A stretch of 40,440 nt of DNA from an uncultured Bacteroidota bacterium. GTDB lineage: Bacteria; Bacteroidota; Bacteroidia; Bacteroidales; VadinHA17. The notes under the pieces were generated by a model. The model searched no databases and had not been told where the DNA came from. It saw only the letters and a program-made list of their open reading frames with translations. The position numbers and the translations under genes were made by a program. The stretch is taken from positions 1 through 40,440 of the forward strand of contig CAIJYD010000061.1 in NCBI GenBank assembly GCA_903824785.1, in the 5' to 3' direction. Shown here piece by piece: positions 37,301 to 40,440 of the stretch (positions are counted from its first letter, which is position 1; the number at the start of each line of letters is the position of its first letter).

Positions 37301-37554
37301 TCAGAATCGATCTCTCTGGCGGTAAAAGGAACCTGTGCAGAGAGCGGTTTGAAAGATAAACCCGTTACCAGTAAAACAATAAACAGACTAAATAATACCC
37401 CATGTTTACAGTTGCTGTTCAAAGGATTATTCAATGATATCCTTCTTGCTGCCCTGCAGTAAATGATCCTAACCCATGAAGGCAGACTAAATGCCGCATA
37501 AAGAAACAGCGGGGCTACAAAGAATTCATAAAGGATTTTAAATTTTCTGTTCAT
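34381..37554 (-). CDS. Large exported TPR-repeat protein
   Basis: This 1,057-residue protein consists almost wholly of tetratricopeptide-type repeats after residue 75: FNRAMELFNKEKYPAAIKLFDSYL, ARLSLGDYFYQNKNYRKAVKFYESV, ARAIYWRGEAWYRLGNYDKAKSDYEQF, and later FYLAECLKSAGNNDEALKLYTEL. A signal-like segment lies at about 52-73 (LFSLFIVLLVTG, then PLSAQ). The longest frame adds about 40 residues before it. A TTG at 37434, six bases after AGAAGG, would give a cleaner signal peptide, so the true start may be there. TPR proteins of this size act as scaffolds. With the barrel gene next to it, an envelope assembly role is inferred. Confidence 0.8.
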   Translation of the reverse strand: MNRKFKILYEFFVAPLFLYAAFSLPSWVRIIYCRAARRISLNNPLNSNCKHGVLFSLFIVLLVTGLSFKPLSAQVPFTAREIDSEFNRAMELFNKEKYPAAIKLFDSYLNSGNTQSLRLIDVAEYFSSMASLKLSAPDAEYRMTRYISTHPGSPEENEARLSLGDYFYQNKNYRKAVKFYESVNRQDLSADIRAGYFFRLGYSLYINGDKPRALLMFSEIKDIDTEYSPPAIYYFSQIAYEQKMYNTAIDGFIRLKDDETFGGVVPFYIVQIFYLQKNYDGILSMAPDLLKSAGKERAAELDRFIGDAYYNKEKYTEALPYLEKISDNLKVSGREDKYQLGYCYYKTGATDKAIAILLEAGAKSDLLSQNIWNVLGDCYLKKNDKKNARFAFGEASKLNYDKDIKEEALFNYAKLTYETSYSPFGETIAAFQQYIDSYPGSERIQEAYDYLVATFLQIKNYKAALSSLDKIRNKDARLEEAYQRVAFFRGLELFKNLEIEASADMFDKSLKYEKYNRSLRARAIYWRGEAWYRLGNYDKAKSDYEQFMGIPGSMLLSEYNLVRYNLGYALFNLNDYTNALNHFKTFEGGAQDIRPEVLADAKNRIADCYYIATSYPLAISYYDKVIEYGNIDADYAMFQKGFSLGLMNDGKGKVDMLSSLIVKYPASTYVPNAIFERGRAYLVMEDYKKGEADFNTVISDYQTSLFVPRSIVQLGLLYYNLGENEKAIQQYKKVIENYKSTPEARYAMTGLKNTYVDINDVEAYFVYVKTLDGYGDVNMAEKDSLLFTSGENLFIKGKFSGAAEVFKNYLTGFPDGSFRQNARFYLAECLKSAGNNDEALKLYTELSGEPNNQFVEQSLIAASAMLYEKEDYFSAFDYYDKLEKSAGSDEVRLLALKGELRSAYQAGDAQKTIIAAARINNSPNIPEELVREATFLNAKANFSLNNYEEAILYFRKVGTEVTSIEGAESKFRIAELLYKQKLTAESEKEISEFIDMKSPHQYWMAKVFLLLADISIKKGDTLQARATLQSLNDYYSADNDGILEEVKTRLDALNESK

Positions 37555-37877
37555 AACTTATTTTTTTTGTCGCGTCAAAATCATACGATGTTTCTGCTTA
37601 AAAAATCATTTAAGCTTTCAGCATGTTGATTATTAATCATATATGACAATTACTCTTTTTTTCTGATTATGCGTAAATTTACAACTATTAAACGCCTGCC
37701 ATCGGCCTTTATTACTGATTTTATCAACATATAAATGTTAATTATCAATTCTTTCCTTATTTTGCAGATAATAAAATGAAATGAGCGGTCTGTTTTAATC
37801 TGCAAACCGGCAAAATTTCTTAATATCAATTATTTATACCGGTCTTAACAGGAATCAAAGACAAAAATATTACTCTT
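37555..37877. other. Divergent region between TPR gene and ftsE
   Basis: These 323 AT-rich bases hold no gene. A 13-base palindrome TGATTATTAATCA (37627-37639) could be an operator. No full consensus promoter was found in either direction. Confidence 0.5.
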
Positions 37878-38591
37878 ATGCAGGAAAATCTTCCTCTTGA
37901 TGTTATAATTGAACTGACAGACTGTACGATCTGGCAGCAGGATCATCTTGTTCTTTCCAATGTAAACCTGACTGTCGGAAAGGGTGAATTTATATACCTT
38001 GTTGGCAGGGTGGGAAGTGGAAAGTCGAGCCTTATAAAAACGCTTAATGCCCAGATCCCTCTGAGGGAGGGTACCGGTCTGGTTGCAGGCTATAATCTTA
38101 CCAAAATTAAAAAGAGAGATGTTCCTTTCCTCCGAAGGAAAATCGGAATTGTTTTCCAGGATTTTCAATTACTGATTGACAGACCTGTAAATGAGAATCT
38201 TGAATTTGTTTTAAAAGCAACAGGCTGGAAAAACAAGAAAGAGATTGACATCCGTATCGGGGAGGTGCTTGAGAAAGTCGGTCTGGGGCTGAAAGGTTAC
38301 AAGATGCCGCACCAGCTTTCTGGTGGCGAGCAGCAGCGTGTTGTTATCGGAAGGGCTCTTCTGAATGATCCTGATATTATCCTGGCTGATGAACCAACCG
38401 GAAATCTTGACCCTGAGACATCGGAAGGTATAATTAAACTGCTGCAGGATATAAGCAGGACAGGAAGAGCGGTTGTTGTTGCAACTCATAATTATACTCT
38501 CCTCAAGAAATTCACAGCAAGAACCATCAAATGTGACGACGGAAAGCTGATGGAAGTGATTGATGAAGAGGAGATGGAACTCCTTCAGTAA
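37878..38591 (+). CDS. ftsE: FtsE, cell-division ABC-transporter ATPase
   Basis: This 237-residue ABC ATPase is of the FtsE type. With FtsX it controls peptidoglycan hydrolases at the division site. Walker A is GRVGSGKS (43-50), the signature LSGGEQQR is at 147-154, and Walker B IILADE at 167-172 is followed by [17 protein letters not shown] [18 protein letters not shown] is typical of FtsE. No ftsX lies beside it, which is unusual compared with the E. coli ftsEX operon. A LolD-type lipoprotein transporter ATPase is the main alternative. Confidence 0.85.
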   Translation: MQENLPLDVIIELTDCTIWQQDHLVLSNVNLTVGKGEFIYLVGRVGSGKSSLIKTLNAQIPLREGTGLVAGYNLTKIKKRDVPFLRRKIGIVFQDFQLLIDRPVNENLEFVLKATGWKNKKEIDIRIGEVLEKVGLGLKGYKMPHQLSGGEQQRVVIGRALLNDPDIILADEPTGNLDPETSEGIIKLLQDISRTGRAVVVATHNYTLLKKFTARTIKCDDGKLMEVIDEEEMELLQ

Positions 38592-38595
38592 ACAA

Positions 38596-38645
38596 CCGGG
38601 GCAATAAAGTCTGAACGGCCTGATATGGATATAATTATTCCCCGG
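38596..38645. terminator. Weak hairpin between ftsE and SPFH gene
   Basis: CCGGGG-C-AATAA (38596-38607) pairs with TTATTCCCCGG (38635-38645) with one bulge and a 27-base loop, just past the ftsE stop. It may terminate one or both convergent genes; there is no T-tract. Confidence 0.35.
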
Positions 38646-38701
38646 CTCCGCGAAATCAGTATACCTTATGCCCCAATCTATATAAATCCTTTGTAAAGCT
38701 G

Positions 38702-39598
38702 TTATTTGCTATCAACCAGGATGGGAAGATTTTTCCCATTAGTCATAAAGATAAGTTTTGAATTAGGTGAAACAGAAATTGCTTTAATCATCTCATACTG
38801 AAGAAGTTTGTCGCTAAGCCCGGTGCTTAATATCTTCTGGTAGTCAGCAATACCCTGTGCCTCAACTCTTTTACGTTCAGCTTCCTGTCTCTCCTTCTGC
38901 AGAACAAATGTCATCTTCTGAGCATCCTGTTCAGCATTTATTTTCGATTCAATAGTAGCTTTTACTGAAGCCGGAAGTGTAAGATTTCTGACCAGAAGCT
39001 GTTCGAGCATTAGTCCGCGCTCTTTAAAATTTGCTTCAATAGTAGTGAAGATCCTTGCCTGGAACTCATCTCTTTTTGTGGAGTACAAAGCTACTGCATC
39101 ATAATAAACGGCATTATCTCTGATCTTGGTTCTGCAAATCGGGCGAACAAGAACATTCCGGTAGTCGGTTCCGACCTCTTTAAGGATCCGGGGAGCTTCA
39201 GATGGTACAACTTTATACAATACAGTCAGGTCAACAATTACCTCAAGTCCATCAGCCGATAAGACACGAATTGCATCATCGCCGGTTTTTGTTCCTTCAT
39301 CGGTAACGCCAGACATAGTATAGTTTTCTGTTCTTACATCGAACATTACAACTTTTACCATAGGGTTAATAACATTCAATCCGCTCTCAAGAATATTAGT
39401 GTTCACTTTTCCAAAAAGTTTCTGTACTCCGACCTGTCCCGGCTCAACCTGAACAACAGAAGAAATAGAGAGACCAACCAGTACAACAATTACTCCGGCG
39501 GTTTTTAATAAAGATTTGTAAGGACGCAACGGAGTGTTAACTCCTGTTGCAATAAAACCAAGAACCAAAACTAAAATTCCCAATAGTATTATAGACAT
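38702..39598 (-). CDS. SPFH/prohibitin-family membrane protein
   Basis: This 298-residue protein has two N-terminal membrane segments (about 2-22 and 32-50) and a band-7/prohibitin domain: VVQVEPGQVGVQKLFGKV, VRTENYTMSG, DGLEVIVDLTVLYKV and NLTLPASVKATIESKI. A coiled-coil region follows (QKERQEAERKRVEAQG). Such proteins form membrane-bound rings and often affect FtsH protease. It converges on ftsE. Confidence 0.9.
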   Translation of the reverse strand: MSIILLGILVLVLGFIATGVNTPLRPYKSLLKTAGVIVVLVGLSISSVVQVEPGQVGVQKLFGKVNTNILESGLNVINPMVKVVMFDVRTENYTMSGVTDEGTKTGDDAIRVLSADGLEVIVDLTVLYKVVPSEAPRILKEVGTDYRNVLVRPICRTKIRDNAVYYDAVALYSTKRDEFQARIFTTIEANFKERGLMLEQLLVRNLTLPASVKATIESKINAEQDAQKMTFVLQKERQEAERKRVEAQGIADYQKILSTGLSDKLLQYEMIKAISVSPNSKLIFMTNGKNLPILVDSK

Positions 39599-39887
39599 AA
39601 CTTTAATATTTTAAGTTTAATTAATCTGTTTGAACTACTCCACGAAGATAAGCAGAAAAACGACAAAACGTAAATTTAAAATTTTCTCCAGACCAAAGAA
39701 GCTGTCAGTGTAATACATTCAGAATATTTAAAATGATTAAAGAACAAAATATTTCAGACCTGAATAATCACTAAAAATACTGGTTTATAGGTTTTTACAG
39801 AAAAGATAAAAATTATTGTTATTTTCTTAACAATAATTTAACGCTCAACATAACGTTATCTTTTAAATTAAGATGTATTTTGCCTCC

Positions 39888-40190
39888 ATGAGAAAAAAGA
39901 GAAGGACACTATTAACTCTGATATTTTTCGTAACATTTTTCTTCTGCACCGGTTTGGAAGGACAATCGGTACTATTCCATTCATTCAGTATGGAAATTCC
40001 TTTAGCCACAACTAATTCTGAAGATATTTTCAGTCAGGATCCTGACCCTTCCGGAGAGGACCAGATAATTGAATCGAATAAGCCATACCTCACAGAGGAT
40101 GCTGTTACCAGGATTTCCGGAATCCAGCTCTTATCTCTTGATCTGAATCTCTGTTATTCAGTCTGGCAACCACCAAAACTTTTCGTGTAA
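39888..40190 (+). CDS. Small exported protein of unknown function
   Basis: From ATG at 39888 it encodes 100 residues: a positively charged start MRKKRRTLL, a hydrophobic stretch ending near GLEGQS, and a short acidic mature part (SQDPDPSGEDQ, NKPYLTEDAV) ending YSVWQPPKLFV. A Met five codons earlier (39873) is in frame, but the signal peptide looks better from 39888. I recognise no family. The IS4-family element starts about 115 bases downstream. Confidence 0.5.
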   Translation: MRKKRRTLLTLIFFVTFFFCTGLEGQSVLFHSFSMEIPLATTNSEDIFSQDPDPSGEDQIIESNKPYLTEDAVTRISGIQLLSLDLNLCYSVWQPPKLFV

Positions 40191-40400
40191 AAGTTGCAGA
40201 GGTAAATAATATCTGCGCAAATCAGACTTATACTTTCCGAATACGGACATAATCTTTCATGAAGAGAGATGGTTCCGGCATATTAATTTTAATCTTAAAA
40301 TCACTAGTGTCCGGTTAAGGACGGTTAAAAGTAATGTAATTTATTAATATATAGTACCTTAATTAAGGTCAAAAGTTTTTACGACTTGAATTTATACTTT

Positions 40401-40422
40401 CGCTCAAACAATATTTTGAGCG
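40401..40422 (+). promoter_or_regulatory. Hairpin directly before IS4 transposase start
   Basis: CGCTCAAA (40401-40408) and TTTGAGCG (40415-40422) form a perfect 8-base stem with a 6-base loop, ending three bases before the ATG at 40426. Such a stem could hide the ribosome site in read-through transcripts and limit transposase translation. Confidence 0.6.
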
Positions 40423-40425
40423 ATT

Positions 40426-40440
40426 ATGTACACCGGGAAA
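40426..40440 (+). CDS. IS4-family transposase, 5' end (partial)
   Basis: The last 15 bases read MYTGK, the usual start of the IS4-family transposase of this type (MYTGKLVF...). Only five codons are visible, so the identification depends on the preceding terminal-like sequence. Confidence 0.5.

Larger units (their letters stand above)
40305..40440 (+). mobile_element. Left end of an IS4-family element (cut by window edge)
   Basis: TAGTGTCCGGTTAAGGACGG near 40305 resembles the terminal sequence of IS4-family elements common in Bacteroidota. An AT-rich leader and a hairpin follow (40401-40422), then the transposase start at 40426. The exact tip and any target duplication cannot be fixed, since the other end is outside. 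It is the same family as the broken copy at 141-619. Confidence 0.6.

Overview
The window reads as a chromosomal segment of a member of the Bacteroidota, most likely an environmental Bacteroidales-type organism. The reasons are a short primary sigma factor without region 1.1, promoters that match the Bacteroidota consensus (TTG, 19 bp, TAnnTTTG) in front of rpoD, uvrB and hipB, few Shine-Dalgarno sites, many lipoproteins and beta-barrels, and IS21- and IS4-family elements with the protein signatures usual in this phylum. The assignment rests on recognised families; no database was searched.

Left part (1-6.5 kb) is a genomic scrapyard. The left end of an IS21-family element (1-140) sits inside an already frameshifted IS4-family transposase. 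Next come a Tat-exported mannonate-dehydratase-like lipoprotein and a divergent beta-propeller lipoprotein. An accessory islet with a hipBA toxin-antitoxin pair and an internally deleted ORF6N gene follows, bracketed by two nearly identical 34/35-bp direct repeats. The last piece is the 3' remnant of an ADP-ribosylglycohydrolase.

6.4-17 kb is a mainly minus-strand metabolic block: two medium-chain reductases, a GH106-like lipoprotein, a plus-strand membrane acetyltransferase of the HGSNAT/DUF5009 type, a divergent gamma-glutamyltransferase homologue, and a two-gene set of glycoside-hydrolase-like exported proteins (DUF4832, then DUF4091/GH123-like). 17.2-19.4 kb holds a secreted caspase-fold protease paired with an outer-membrane-barrel-like protein.

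19.5-32.2 kb is the conserved core: an LhgO-like oxidoreductase, uvrB, rpoD, a DegP/HtrA protease, the run dapF-rlmN-dacB, a DUF362 ferredoxin-like protein and gyrB. A hairpin-rich, partly tandem repeat region (28.7-29.0 kb) lies between dacB and the DUF362 gene. 32.5-39.6 kb carries a large TPR protein with a beta-barrel partner, ftsE without an adjacent ftsX, and an SPFH/prohibitin protein. The right edge has a small exported protein and the beginning of an IS4-family element with a hairpin just before its start codon.

The best candidates for new biology are the caspase/barrel pair, the TPR/barrel pair, the repeat-bracketed hipBA islet and the 28.7-29.0 kb repeat. No complete undescribed system can be proved from the sequence alone.
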